The position numbers and the translations under genes are program-made. Source: Macrococcus brunensis (lineage in GTDB: Bacteria > Bacillota > Bacilli > Staphylococcales > Staphylococcaceae). Taken from it: 64,000 nt of DNA. The number at the start of each line of letters is the position of its first letter. Within the stretch, counting starts at the first letter, position 1. The stretch lies in contig NZ_SCWA01000003.1 in assembly GCF_004359615.1 (NCBI RefSeq), positions 62,001 to 126,000 on the forward strand, in the 5' to 3' direction. Of the stretch, positions 1-10,132 are shown piece by piece. Under the pieces are notes generated by a model. The model saw only the letters and a program-made list of their open reading frames with translations. It was not told where the DNA came from and did no database searches.

Positions 1-875
1 CCAGCAGCACAGAAGAAGAATCAGGTACAGGTTCAGGCGTCATTTATCAGGCTGATGACCAGGCCGCTTATATTGTGACCAATAATCATGTTGTCGAAGG
101 CGCTTCAGACATCAAAGTGCAGCTCGCTTCAGGCAATAAAGTGGATGCAGAGCTTCTTGGGACAGATGCGCTGACTGATATCGCAGTCCTCAAAATAAAA
201 GGTGATTTTAATATTAAACCTATCGCCTTCGCTGATTCAAACAAAATTCGGACAGGTGATGCTGTCTATGCAATCGGTAATCCACTAGGACTGGATTTAT
301 CAAACAGTGTGACAAGGGGTATTATTAGTGCGAAAGAACGTACAATGACTGTCTCTACTTCCGCAGGTACTTCTACAGTAAAGGCCATACAGACTGATGC
401 AGCTATCAACCCGGGTAATTCCGGCGGTGCACTCATCAATACAGCAGGTCAGCTCATCGGCATCAACTCGATGAAGATTGCAGCGGCTGAAGTAGAAGGC
501 ATCGGTTTTGCCATTCCATCCAATGACGCTCGTACTGTCATCTCAGAAATTATCAAGAACGGCAAAGTGATTCGTCCTTATATGGGCGTCGCCCTCGTCT
601 CATCGGATTCGATCCCTGAACAATATAGAAATGAAATGACTGCCAATAAAGAAGGCGTTGTTGTCATTCAGACGGATGAATATGCAGGCAAGACGCTTCA
701 AAAAGGTGATATTATCACAGCAGTCGACGACAAAAAGGTCACTTCTGACAGCGAGCTGAAAAGCTATCTCTATCAGAACAAAAAAGCTGGAGATTCACTT
801 AAATTCACGATTTATCGTAATAACAAAGAGATGGAAGTTTCTCTTATTCTCCGCGATGATGAAAACGTCCGTTAG
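1..875 (+). CDS. HtrA/DegP-type serine protease, 3' part (start lies before the window)
   Basis: The reading frame is open from the left edge, so this is the C-terminal part of a membrane-anchored or secreted quality-control protease. A downstream GTG at 75 is inside the protease domain and is not the start. The frame begins in the trypsin-like fold (SGTGSGVIY), keeps the catalytic His (TNNHVVEG), Asp (TDIAVLKI) and Ser (GNSGGAL), and ends with a single PDZ domain (about the last 90 residues). HtrA enzymes degrade misfolded envelope proteins. The N-terminal cytoplasmic and membrane segments expected of staphylococcal HtrA are outside the window. A strong terminator follows directly. Family assignment is secure; which HtrA paralogue is not. 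Confidence 0.93.
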   Translation, partial: SSTEEESGTGSGVIYQADDQAAYIVTNNHVVEGASDIKVQLASGNKVDAELLGTDALTDIAVLKIKGDFNIKPIAFADSNKIRTGDAVYAIGNPLGLDLSNSVTRGIISAKERTMTVSTSAGTSTVKAIQTDAAINPGNSGGALINTAGQLIGINSMKIAAAEVEGIGFAIPSNDARTVISEIIKNGKVIRPYMGVALVSSDSIPEQYRNEMTANKEGVVVIQTDEYAGKTLQKGDIITAVDDKKVTSDSELKSYLYQNKKAGDSLKFTIYRNNKEMEVSLILRDDENVR

Positions 876-881
876 TACATG

Positions 882-911
882 AACACTCTGTTAACCAGAG
901 TGTTTTTTTTT
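882..911 (+). terminator. Intrinsic terminator after the HtrA-type gene
   Basis: A 9-bp perfect stem (AACACTCTG / CAGAGTGTT) with a 5-nt loop is followed by a run of T. Confidence 0.92.
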
Positions 912-957
912 ATAAATATAGAGTCGTTTCGTTCATCAATTGTTAACAATTATCTCT

Positions 958-986
958 TTGACTATGTGAAGATTTTCACTTATGAT
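958..986 (+). promoter_or_regulatory. Promoter of sdaAB-sdaAA with a hairpin-like operator in the spacer
   Basis: TTGACT and TATGAT are separated by exactly 17 bp. The spacer holds a perfect inverted repeat (GTGAA-GATT-TTCAC, 966-979), which could be an operator. Predicted transcription start is near 993, giving a leader of about 155 nt before the gene. Confidence 0.7.
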
Positions 987-1004
987 TAGGTCATCAATCA
1001 TTTG

Positions 1005-1018
1005 TGAATTCGTTTACA
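1005..1018 (+). promoter_or_regulatory. cre-like box downstream of the sdaA promoter
   Basis: TGAATTCGTTTACA fits the CcpA box consensus TGWAANCGNTNWCA with one mismatch. It sits about 20 bp after the -10 box, a position where CcpA would block transcription. ccpA itself lies in this window at about 10.1-11.1 kb. Confidence 0.55.
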
Positions 1019-1147
1019 AAATCTTATCTTTTTTGCTTAAAATGTGATATTATCAATTGGGCAGTATTAAGCATTTTATTTAATACTTATAAACTGACTT
1101 AGTATAATAAATAACATATAAACAACTAACTATTGGGGGTTATAATT

Positions 1148-1825
1148 ATGGCAAGAACGGCAGACTATAGAAGCGCGTTTGATGTAATAGGACCAATCAT
1201 GGTAGGTCCATCTAGTTCACATACAGCAGGCGCAGTAAGAATCGGCTCTGCAGCACGTACTGTACTGGGTGTTGAACCTGAAAAAATTCATATCTCTTAC
1301 TATGAATCGTTTGCAGAAACTCATTTAGGTCATGGTACTGATTTAGCGATCATCGCAGGTCTTCTCGACTTTGAACCAGAAGATCCACGCGTTAAAACAT
1401 CAATTGATATTGCAAAAGAAAAAGGAATTGAGATTGAATTTGTTGAAGAAACGGGTACTAGTATTGGAGACCATCCAAATACAGCGCTTGTTAAGCTTGA
1501 TGCAGGCGGTAAACACGTTGAAGTATTAGGCAATTCAATCGGTGGCGGTACAATTAAGCTACGTAGTATTCATATTAACGGTGCATGTGTTGTCATGAAT
1601 CACACATTACCTATGCTTGTCCTTTATGGTAACAGCCCGATGTCTGAATTTAATGACTGTATCGCTAAAATGTATGATTTAGGCGTAAAAATCAACGAAG
1701 AAATTAAATCTAGTCTGAATGATTACCATATTATCGCGATTCAATTGTATAAACCAATCAAAGAAGAAGCATTCGAAGAGATTAAGAATGCTTATCCAAA
1801 TATCGATTTTTCAAATATTATCTAA
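1148..1825 (+). CDS. sdaAB: L-serine ammonia-lyase (dehydratase), beta subunit
   Basis: The beta chain of the iron-sulfur L-serine dehydratase, which with the alpha chain converts L-serine to pyruvate and ammonia in the cytoplasm. The N-terminal signature GPIMVGPSSSHTAGAVRIG is typical of the family, and the C-terminal part resembles an ACT-type regulatory domain. The chosen start is the ATG at 1148, 8 nt after a GGGGG ribosome site; an in-frame TTG at 1133 overlaps that site and is unlikely. sdaAA follows 21 nt later, so the two form an operon. A cre-like box upstream suggests carbon catabolite control of serine breakdown. Confidence 0.95.
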   Translation: MARTADYRSAFDVIGPIMVGPSSSHTAGAVRIGSAARTVLGVEPEKIHISYYESFAETHLGHGTDLAIIAGLLDFEPEDPRVKTSIDIAKEKGIEIEFVEETGTSIGDHPNTALVKLDAGGKHVEVLGNSIGGGTIKLRSIHINGACVVMNHTLPMLVLYGNSPMSEFNDCIAKMYDLGVKINEEIKSSLNDYHIIAIQLYKPIKEEAFEEIKNAYPNIDFSNII

Positions 1826-1846
1826 TTTTATGAGGGGGACTCATCT

Positions 1847-2737
1847 ATGTTTAAATCTATAAAAGAAGTCGTAGATCATGCGACTGAGACGAATCAGTCA
1901 TTAGCTGAGATTATGATCCAGATGGAGATGGAAACATCTGATATGACGCGTGAAGAAGTTCGCGCTAAAATGCTTAAAAATCTGCAAGTAATGAAAGATG
2001 CCGTTAAACGCGGCTCTACTGGTGAAGGTGTTAAATCTGTAACAGGTCTGACAGGACAGGATGCTATCAAGATGCAGAAGTATCGTGATAATAACCAGTC
2101 TTTATCAGGTGATGCTGTCGCTCTTGCGATTCAAGGGGCTATTGCAACAAATGAAGTCAATGCTGCGATGGGTCTTATCTGTGCGACACCAACTGCCGGT
2201 TCTTCAGGCACTATTCCAGGCGTTTTAACATCTCTTGAAGATAAATTCAATCTGACAGATGATCAGCAAGTTGATTTCTTATTCACTTCTGCCCTCTGTG
2301 GTCTTGTTATTGCTAACAATGCTAGTGTATCAGGCGCTATGGGTGGCTGTCAGGCTGAGGTCGGTAGTGCTTCTGCAATCGCTGCAGCAGCAGCCGTTGC
2401 AACTTTCGGTGGTACACCGCAGCAATCAGCGCATGCGATTGCCTTTGCTTTAGGTAACCTGCTCGGTCTTGTATGTGACCCCGTTGCTGGTTTAGTTGAA
2501 ATTCCATGTGTAATGCGTAATACAGTCGGTTCAGGTAACGCTCTGATTTCTGCTGACTTAGCGCTTGCAGGTATCGAATGTAAGATTCCAGCTGATGAAG
2601 TCATCGAAGCGATGGATAAAGTTGGTCGTAACTTACCTCGTGAACTTCGTGAAACAGGTCTTGGAGGTATCGCCGGTACTCCGACAGGTGAAGCGATTAA
2701 AGCTAAAATCTTCGGCTCACAACACGCATTCAGTTAA
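1847..2737 (+). CDS. sdaAA: L-serine ammonia-lyase (dehydratase), alpha subunit
   Basis: The 296-residue alpha chain carries the cysteines that hold the 4Fe-4S cluster, visible in CATPTAGSSG, in CGLVIANNASVSG/GGCQAE and in CDPVAGLVEIPC. With SdaAB it deaminates L-serine to pyruvate. It begins after a GAGGGGG ribosome site and ends at a bidirectional terminator shared with the convergent TPM-domain gene. Length and motifs match Gram-positive SdaAA; nothing appears missing. Confidence 0.96.
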   Translation: MFKSIKEVVDHATETNQSLAEIMIQMEMETSDMTREEVRAKMLKNLQVMKDAVKRGSTGEGVKSVTGLTGQDAIKMQKYRDNNQSLSGDAVALAIQGAIATNEVNAAMGLICATPTAGSSGTIPGVLTSLEDKFNLTDDQQVDFLFTSALCGLVIANNASVSGAMGGCQAEVGSASAIAAAAAVATFGGTPQQSAHAIAFALGNLLGLVCDPVAGLVEIPCVMRNTVGSGNALISADLALAGIECKIPADEVIEAMDKVGRNLPRELRETGLGGIAGTPTGEAIKAKIFGSQHAFS

Positions 2738-2741
2738 ATAT

Positions 2742-2779
2742 AAAAAAAGTGCTGAACCCATAGGTTCAGCACTTTTTTT
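2742..2779. terminator. Bidirectional terminator between sdaAA and the TPM gene
   Basis: A long stem (GTGCTGAACC / GGTTCAGCAC) with a 4-nt loop is flanked by A7 and T7, so it can end transcription from both convergent genes. Confidence 0.93.
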
Positions 2780-2783
2780 ATGG

Positions 2784-3656
2784 CTAGAAACTGCGATCTG
2801 CGCCGCCTCCACCGAAGCCGCCGCCGCCAAATCCTCCACCATCAAAGCCGCCTCCACCGAAACTGCCGCCAGATGAGAAGCCACCGCCTCCGAAGCCGCC
2901 GCCTGTCGGGAAGAAGATAATAGGACCGACGCCTCTTCTACGTCCACCTCCACGTCCTCCACGACCACCGCCGCCAAAGAACATAGAGAAAATCAGATAT
3001 AAGAAGAAAAGTGTTAAAAGAATATCAAATATACTGAATGAACCACCGCTTTCAGAATCACTGACTGGTTCTTCACGAGTAAACTTGCTGCCATCATAGC
3101 CATAAGAATCTGCTACTTCCTTCCAGACTGCTTTATAAAGCTTAGTCACACCAGAAGCATAGAGTTCTTTAGCCTGTGGGTCCTGCCCTTTCGGATCAAT
3201 CGCAACTGCCTTTTGGATATCAGGCAATGCATATTGATCAATCAGCGCCCCGACCTTTGCATCATTGAGTACGCCTTCAAGGCCATAGCCCACTTGCACA
3301 TTTAATCCTCGATTTCTGAATTCATTACCATTATCAAGATTGAGTAAGATGACAATGCCGTTATCTTTTTCTTTTTGACCGACACCGTATTCACGGCCTG
3401 CACGTAGCGCATAGTCCCCTTTAGGTTCCTGACCGATAGTCGGCATGGTCATCAGTAGAATTTCAGCTGTCGTTCCTTGTTCCAGTCGATTACCCAGCTC
3501 ATTGAGTTCATCCACCTGTGTCTGGTTCAGAATACCGATATGATCCTGAGTGTAGACAGGTTCTTCAAGCGTTGGTAGAGGTTCAGCTGCATTCACCTCA
3601 TAGAATGGACCAAGTAAGACAAAAATCGCGATTAAAAACGCGATTTTTTTTGTCAT
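2784..3656 (-). CDS. TPM-domain membrane protein with glycine-rich tail (YgcG-like)
   Basis: A 290-residue envelope protein. It has an N-terminal signal peptide (ends near VNAA), a TPM_phosphatase domain (about 30-190), one membrane segment (about 205-225, FDILLTLFFLYLIFSMFFGG) and a C-terminal tail of glycine, arginine, phenylalanine and serine repeats ending GGGGADRSF. TPM proteins are linked to photosystem or envelope repair in other organisms, but the bacterial role is not established. It follows lemA immediately (stop and start abut), a common pairing that suggests joint action at the membrane. Domain call is firm, function is not. Confidence 0.85.
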   Translation of the reverse strand: MTKKIAFLIAIFVLLGPFYEVNAAEPLPTLEEPVYTQDHIGILNQTQVDELNELGNRLEQGTTAEILLMTMPTIGQEPKGDYALRAGREYGVGQKEKDNGIVILLNLDNGNEFRNRGLNVQVGYGLEGVLNDAKVGALIDQYALPDIQKAVAIDPKGQDPQAKELYASGVTKLYKAVWKEVADSYGYDGSKFTREEPVSDSESGGSFSIFDILLTLFFLYLIFSMFFGGGGRGGRGGGRRRGVGPIIFFPTGGGFGGGGFSSGGSFGGGGFDGGGFGGGGFGGGGADRSF

Positions 3657-4246
3657 TATTTTTCATCTCCATTGTTGAAATCAACTTTAGGAGCATCTTT
3701 TGCAGCACTATCTGCTTTGAAGTATTCTTTTTCATGTTTACCGACAATACCTGCAAACAGGTTCATCGGGAAGCTTTTCACGACTTTATTATACTCTGTT
3801 ACCTTATCATTGTAATCACGACGAGCCACTGCGATTCTGTTCTCTGTGCCTGCCAGTTCATCACGTAAGCCTGTGAACTGAGCATCTGCTTTCAGTTCAG
3901 GATAGTTTTCACTGATAGCGATTAATCGACCTAAAGCTGAAGTCATCTCAGCATTCGCTTCTGCTTTTTGTGCAGCTGTACCATCAGCTGTTGCTCCTGC
4001 TAATTTAGAACGTGCATCTGCTACTGATTTGAAGACATCAGATTCATGTTTCGCATAACCTTTAACAGTTTCGACTAAGTTAGGAATTAAATCAAGACGA
4101 CGTTGAAGCTGTGTATCGATATTGGATTCTTCTTTATTCACATCCTGCTCGAGAGAGACTAATCTGTTGTAAGGTCCCATTACCATAGTACCTAGAATAG
4201 CAAGGACTGCAATAATCGCAATAATCGGAATCAATAATTTTCTCAT
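3656..4246 (-). CDS. lemA: LemA family protein
   Basis: A 196-residue protein with one N-terminal membrane helix (LLIPIIAIIAVLAILGTMVMG) and a helical LemA domain (YNRLVSLEQDVNKEESNID, RRLDLIPNLVETVKGYAKHE). LemA is an outward-facing helical bundle of uncertain function. The start follows AAAGGAG. It is the first gene of a two-gene unit with the TPM protein, and a sigma-B-type promoter lies 30-60 bp upstream, overlapping the tyrS terminator. Confidence 0.93.
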   Translation of the reverse strand: MRKLLIPIIAIIAVLAILGTMVMGPYNRLVSLEQDVNKEESNIDTQLQRRLDLIPNLVETVKGYAKHESDVFKSVADARSKLAGATADGTAAQKAEANAEMTSALGRLIAISENYPELKADAQFTGLRDELAGTENRIAVARRDYNDKVTEYNKVVKSFPMNLFAGIVGKHEKEYFKADSAAKDAPKVDFNNGDEK

Positions 4247-4278
4247 GTCATTTCTCCTTTAAGTAAGTTAATTCTCTA

Positions 4279-4303
4279 ATACCCAAAAAAGACTGGCTTT
4301 AAC
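4279..4303 (-). promoter_or_regulatory. Sigma-B-type promoter candidate of lemA
   Basis: On the minus strand GTTAAA is followed after 13 bp by GGGTAT, one mismatch from the sigma-B consensus GTTTAA/GGGWAW with normal spacing. The -35 lies inside the tyrS terminator loop. Confidence 0.45.
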
Positions 4304-4312
4304 CAGTCTTTC
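4286..4312 (-). terminator. Terminator of tyrS
   Basis: AAAGACTGG and CCAGTCTTT form a stem right after the tyrS stop, followed on the minus strand by six T. Confidence 0.88.
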
Positions 4313-4315
4313 ATC

Positions 4316-5590
<1,275 letters not shown>

Positions 5591-5591
5591 T

Positions 5592-5813
5592 TAAAATAAA
5601 AAAAGCACCCCTACTAATGTAAGGGTGCTTGAATACACGGTACCACCAAACTTATGATTGCTCATCACTTTGCTGATGAAAAGGTCATCAGAGCCGTCAG
5701 ACTGTTTCGTTAGGTGTATTCATCCATAGCTTCCCGCCAGTTTCCAGCCCCACTGACTCTCTAAAAGAGAAGATTATGTCTTACTTGTCCTATAGTCTGA
5801 AGTATATAATTAT
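5592..5813 (-). promoter_or_regulatory. T-box leader of tyrS
   Basis: Read on the minus strand it has the stem I start AGAGAGTCAGTGGGGCTGG (about 5744-5762), a candidate specifier GAA-UAC-ACC with the Tyr codon UAC at 5716-5718, the T-box GGTGGTACCGTG (5636-5647) that pairs with the tRNA acceptor end, and a terminator (stem 5603-5630 followed by T). Uncharged tRNA-Tyr would stabilise the antiterminator and switch on tyrS. Confidence 0.9.
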
Positions 5814-5819
5814 GTTACT

Positions 5820-5848
5820 AGTTTAATGAATGAATGCTTCTAAGTCAA
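5820..5848 (-). promoter_or_regulatory. Promoter of the tyrS leader
   Basis: Minus-strand TTGACT (5843-5848) and TAAACT (5820-5825) are 17 bp apart, just upstream of the T-box. Confidence 0.6.
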
Positions 5849-5890
5849 GTCCTTCATATGCTATACTGAATATAATTCAGGAGGTTAGAG

Positions 5891-8275
5891 ATGTCAAAAT
5901 TAAAGCGAAGTTCTTCTAATTGGAAGAATACTTATACTCAAAATAAGTCTAATCTGAAGACTGTAAAATGGACGCCCTATGTCATATTCAACTCTATTTA
6001 TAAAGTATTTGCGAATTTATTTCTACTCATACTTGTCGGTGGTTTTCTACTAGCCACTTTACTGGGCGGCTTTGGTATTGGTTATTTTGCAGGTCTTGTC
6101 AAAGATGAACCTGTTCCTTCCAAAAATGAACTGAAAAACTCATTATACTCAATGAACCAGAGTTCAACTGTTTATTTTGCCGGGGGCGAATCTTTAGGAA
6201 GTTTAAATGCCGATACGCTTCGGACTGTGATTAAATACGATCAAGTCACGCCTCATGTTGTCGATGCACTCATCTCAACAGAGGACGAAAATTTCTATCA
6301 GCATAATGGTATTGTTCCTAAAGCTTTTATCCGAGCAAGTGCTCAGGAATTTCTCGGCAGCGCTTCTTCATCCGGAGGCAGTACGCTGACGCAGCAGTTA
6401 GTGAAAAACCAGTTACTCTCCAATGAAACTTCTTTTGAAAGAAAAGCTAAAGAAATGCTGCTGTCTTTCAGAGTAGAAAAAACACTTTCGAAGCAGCAGA
6501 TACTTGAAGTCTATTTAAATGTTGTCAGTTTCGGACGTAATACGAATGGTCAGAATATCGCCGGTATCGAAGCGGCAGCACAAGGCGTTTTTGGTAAGAA
6601 AGCTAAAGACCTTAACATAGCGCAAAGTGCTTATTTAGCCGGTATGCCTCAGAACCCTTATACATATACCCCATTCTTAATAACGGGTGAAGTTAAAAAA
6701 GATGCGGAACTTAAATACGGGTTTGAACGTCAGAAGTATGTGCTGAAACGAATGAAAGAAGAAAAGAAAATCACAAACAAAGAATATCAGGAAGCACTTA
6801 AATTCAATTTAAAGAAATCGTTTGTTGAACGTATTTCTAAACCTGATGTGGAATATCCATTCCTGACGAAGGAAGTTGAAAATCGTGCAGTAGATATTCT
6901 TAAATATGAACTCGCCAAGAAAGATAAAGTATCGGCTCAGCAGCTCGATGAAACACCAATACTCAATGATAAGTATACAGCTCTCGCTAATGATAAAGTT
7001 AGAAACGAAGGCTATAAGATTCAGACAACTATTAACAAACCTATTTATGATAAAATGAACGAAATCAAAGACAATCCTTATTACTATTCATATGATCGTC
7101 CAGCAGAAGTAGACGGTAAGACAGTGAACCTGCAGCAGGAAGTCGGTGTCATGTTAAAAGAGAATGAATCAGGTAAGATCATCGCCTTCGTCGGTGGACG
7201 TGATTACGAAAAATCTCAAAATAACCACGTGACTCAGACAAGACGTTCACCTGGTTCTACAATGAAACCACTCGTTGCTTACGCACCCGCTATTGAATAT
7301 GGTGTCACAACACCTGAAACGATGTTGCTTGATAAACGTTTTGATGTGAATGGCTATAAACCTGAGAACTATGCACGAACAGAGTTCGGCCAGATCACTA
7401 CTCGTATGGCTCTTATCAACTCATTCAATTTAAGTACGTTAAGACTTTACTCAGGTATTCAGGATAGAAAACCATGGGAATTCCTTGATAAAATGCATAT
7501 CAACATTCCTGACAATCAGAAACCGAATTTATCTCTTCCACTTGGAGCGACAGATACGACCCTTGAAGATAATGTTGACGGCTTCTCGACATTCGCTAAC
7601 AAAGGGAATTATCAGGAGCCTTATATGATTGAGACGATTAAAGATAACAGCGGTAAAACAGTCTATAAACACGAAGCAGCACCTGAACGAGTATTCAGTG
7701 ATGCCACAGCTTATATCATGACGGATATGCTCCGCGGCGTTCTTGACACAGGTAGTGCTTATCAGCTAAAAGGTACATTCCAGTTCAATCAGGACTGGGC
7801 AGGTAAAACTGGTACAGCTGAAAATGGTACAGACAGCCTGTTTGTCGCCTATAACCCGAAAGTGACACTCGGTATCTGGATGGGTTACGATAAACTTATT
7901 CCGTTTGACGAGGAGAATCACTATCAACTTAAGTTATGGCGTGATATCAATAACAGTATCACAGCGATTGATCCTGAGCAGATGGGTGTAAATGAACAGT
8001 TCACTAAACCTGATAGTGTTGAAACACAGAAAATCTGTCAGATTACGAACAGCCCTAATGGCTCATGTAATCAAGGTGAATCCGCTGCAGATAGTTTAGT
8101 GTGGAAGAATACTGACCTATCAAACAAATCGATTGATGACCCGCGTGTACTGAATCGCTTAGGTAACAATATTGACAGCAGCACTAAGTCAAAGATTTCA
8201 CCTAAATCGCCTATTGCAGATCAGTTCAATGAATTACGCGGACAAAATAAGAAAAAAGAAGACGACGCACAATAA
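5891..8275 (+). CDS. Bifunctional class A penicillin-binding protein
   Basis: A 794-residue membrane-bound peptidoglycan polymerase. One N-terminal helix (about 40-70) precedes a GT51 glycosyltransferase domain (catalytic region STEDENFYQHNG, about 129-140, and GGSTLTQQLVKN) and a transpeptidase domain with STMK (Ser456), SFN (about 511) and KTGT (Lys639). It makes glycan strands and cross-links stem peptides on the outer face of the membrane. The tail is hydrophilic. Start follows AGGAGG by 7 nt. It is divergent from tyrS and ends at its own terminator. Length is usual for PBP1A/PBP2 of this family. Confidence 0.95.
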   Translation: MSKLKRSSSNWKNTYTQNKSNLKTVKWTPYVIFNSIYKVFANLFLLILVGGFLLATLLGGFGIGYFAGLVKDEPVPSKNELKNSLYSMNQSSTVYFAGGESLGSLNADTLRTVIKYDQVTPHVVDALISTEDENFYQHNGIVPKAFIRASAQEFLGSASSSGGSTLTQQLVKNQLLSNETSFERKAKEMLLSFRVEKTLSKQQILEVYLNVVSFGRNTNGQNIAGIEAAAQGVFGKKAKDLNIAQSAYLAGMPQNPYTYTPFLITGEVKKDAELKYGFERQKYVLKRMKEEKKITNKEYQEALKFNLKKSFVERISKPDVEYPFLTKEVENRAVDILKYELAKKDKVSAQQLDETPILNDKYTALANDKVRNEGYKIQTTINKPIYDKMNEIKDNPYYYSYDRPAEVDGKTVNLQQEVGVMLKENESGKIIAFVGGRDYEKSQNNHVTQTRRSPGSTMKPLVAYAPAIEYGVTTPETMLLDKRFDVNGYKPENYARTEFGQITTRMALINSFNLSTLRLYSGIQDRKPWEFLDKMHINIPDNQKPNLSLPLGATDTTLEDNVDGFSTFANKGNYQEPYMIETIKDNSGKTVYKHEAAPERVFSDATAYIMTDMLRGVLDTGSAYQLKGTFQFNQDWAGKTGTAENGTDSLFVAYNPKVTLGIWMGYDKLIPFDEENHYQLKLWRDINNSITAIDPEQMGVNEQFTKPDSVETQKICQITNSPNGSCNQGESAADSLVWKNTDLSNKSIDDPRVLNRLGNNIDSSTKSKISPKSPIADQFNELRGQNKKKEDDAQ

Positions 8276-8277
8276 AA

Positions 8278-8307
8278 AATCTCTGCCAGCCGGCAGAGAT
8301 TTTTTTG
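8278..8307 (+). terminator. Terminator of the penicillin-binding protein gene
   Basis: AATCTCTGCC / GGCAGAGATT stem with AGCC loop and a T-run. Confidence 0.92.
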
Positions 8308-8310
8308 ATG

Positions 8311-8336
8311 AAAAAAACGCATCCTAATGGATGCGT
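8311..8336 (-). terminator. Terminator of fhs
   Basis: ACGCATCC / GGATGCGT stem just beyond the fhs stop, with a T-run on the minus strand. Confidence 0.88.
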
Positions 8337-8345
8337 CTCTTGTTA

Positions 8346-10013
8346 TTAGAATAAACCGACTGCGTTACCTTCTGCGTCGATATCCATGTTCAGTGCTGCT
8401 GGTTGTTTCGGTAAACCAGGCATTGTCATGATATCTCCTGTTAACGCTACGATGAAGCCAGCCCCTGTTTTAGGGATTAATTCACGGATAGTGATTTCAA
8501 AGCCAGCTGGACGACCTAATTTTTTAGGATCATCTGTGAATGAGTATTGTGTTTTAGCCATACATACTGGATAGTTATCCCAGCCGTTGTCTTTAATTGT
8601 TTTAAGTTGTTTTTTCGCGCTATCAGTGAAGACAACATCATCTCCGCCGTAGATATCTTTAACGATTTTACGGATTTTTTCTTCAACTGGTAATTCAAGC
8701 TCGTATAATGGTTTGAAGTTTTGTTCAGTATCCATTACTTCTTTAACGAGTTTAGCAAGCTCTACGCCGCCTTCTCCGCCTTTTTCCCAAACTTCTGTAA
8801 GTGCGATTTTAATGTTGCGCTCTGCACACCACTGTTTAACGAAGTTTACTTCTTCTTCAGTGTCAGTAACGAAAGCATTTAATGCTACGACTGGTTCAAC
8901 ACCGAATTGTTTTAAGTTTTCTAAGTGTTTTTCTAAGTTAACGATACCTTTTTTAAGTGCATCAACATTTTCAGCTTTAAGTTCGTCTTTCGCTACGCCA
9001 CCATGCATTTTCATCGCACGGATAGTTGCGACTACAACGATTGCGCTTGGCTCTAAACCAGCACGACGCGCTTTGATGTCCATGAATTTCTCTGCGCCTA
9101 AGTCAGAACCGAATCCTGATTCTGTTACAACGATATCAGCCATTTGACGAGCTGTGTTAGTTGCGATGATTGAGTTACAGCCGTGAGCGATGTTAGCGAA
9201 TGGTCCACCGTGGATTAACGCAGGTGTTCCTTCAATTGTTTGTACTAAGTTAGGTTTGATTGCATCTTTAAGGATTAATGCTAATGCACCTTGTACCCCT
9301 AAATCACCAACAGTAACTGGTTTACGGTCATAAGTGAAACCGATAGTAATTTTAGCGATGTTTTCTTTTAAGTCATGGATATCACGAGATAAACAGAATA
9401 CAGCCATAATCTCACTTGCAACAGTGATATCAAAACCATCTTCACGAGGTACCCCTTTGAATGGTCCACCAAGACCTACAACAACTTGACGTAATGTACG
9501 GTCATTCATATCTAATACACGTTTCCATGAGATACGACGAGGGTCGATGTTTAATTGGTTACCTTGATAAACATGGTTGTCGATGAATGCTGCTAAAGCG
9601 TTGTTCGCAGTTGTAATCGCATGTAAGTCACCATTAAAGTGTAAGTTGATCTCTTCCATTGGTAATACTTGAGCGTAACCACCACCAGTAGCGCCGCCTT
9701 TCATACCAAATACTGGTCCAAGAGATGGTTCACGAAGAGCAACCATAACGTTTTCACCGATTTTTCTGAATGCGTCACTCAGTCCAACTGTTACAGTAGA
9801 TTTACCTTCACCAGCTGGTGTCGGGCTCATCGCAGTCACTAATACCACTTTACCTTTAACCGGTTTATCGATTAACTGTGTATTAATTTTTGCTTTGTAA
9901 AAACCATAAGGTTCTACTGACTCTTTTGGGAAGCCCGCTTCTTCAGCGATTTCCTGGATTGGACGAATTGTAGAGCGTTTAGCGATTTCTAAATCAGATA
10001 AATATTCAGCCAT
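8346..10013 (-). CDS. fhs: Formate-tetrahydrofolate ligase
   Basis: A 555-residue cytoplasmic enzyme that makes 10-formyl-THF from formate, THF and ATP, feeding purine and formyl-Met synthesis. The ATP-binding loop ([10 protein letters not shown]) and the family blocks [21 protein letters not shown] and [12 protein letters not shown] are present. Start follows GGAGAG. It lies downstream of ccpA in the same direction but is separated by a terminator and has a cre-like box before it. Full length. Confidence 0.97.
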   Translation of the reverse strand: MAEYLSDLEIAKRSTIRPIQEIAEEAGFPKESVEPYGFYKAKINTQLIDKPVKGKVVLVTAMSPTPAGEGKSTVTVGLSDAFRKIGENVMVALREPSLGPVFGMKGGATGGGYAQVLPMEEINLHFNGDLHAITTANNALAAFIDNHVYQGNQLNIDPRRISWKRVLDMNDRTLRQVVVGLGGPFKGVPREDGFDITVASEIMAVFCLSRDIHDLKENIAKITIGFTYDRKPVTVGDLGVQGALALILKDAIKPNLVQTIEGTPALIHGGPFANIAHGCNSIIATNTARQMADIVVTESGFGSDLGAEKFMDIKARRAGLEPSAIVVVATIRAMKMHGGVAKDELKAENVDALKKGIVNLEKHLENLKQFGVEPVVALNAFVTDTEEEVNFVKQWCAERNIKIALTEVWEKGGEGGVELAKLVKEVMDTEQNFKPLYELELPVEEKIRKIVKDIYGGDDVVFTDSAKKQLKTIKDNGWDNYPVCMAKTQYSFTDDPKKLGRPAGFEITIRELIPKTGAGFIVALTGDIMTMPGLPKQPAALNMDIDAEGNAVGLF

Positions 10014-10062
10014 TATTTTGTGTCTCTCCTTTAAATGTTTTTAACTCCTCCTTAATGATATG

Positions 10063-10076
10063 ATAAAGCGGTTTCA
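10063..10076 (-). promoter_or_regulatory. cre-like box upstream of fhs
   Basis: ATAAAGCGGTTTCA (plus-strand reading) matches the CcpA box core with two mismatches at one end. It is about 50 bp before fhs, where control of the gene would be possible. Confidence 0.3.
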
Positions 10077-10100
10077 ATGTCGACCGATTTGCTAAAAAAA

Positions 10101-10132
10101 AATAAAGAATCAACTTGAGTTGATTCTTTATT
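10101..10132 (-). terminator. Terminator of ccpA
   Basis: AATAAAGAATCAACT / AGTTGATTCTTTATT stem, followed on the minus strand by a T-run. It overlaps the last codons of ccpA. Confidence 0.85.

Noticed and set aside
1133-1147. Upstream start of sdaAB
   Set aside because: The TTG lies in the ribosome binding site itself.
2717-2977. Minus-strand Val/Ala-rich ORF
   Set aside because: It is a frame shadow of the glycine-rich tail of the TPM gene and crosses the terminator.
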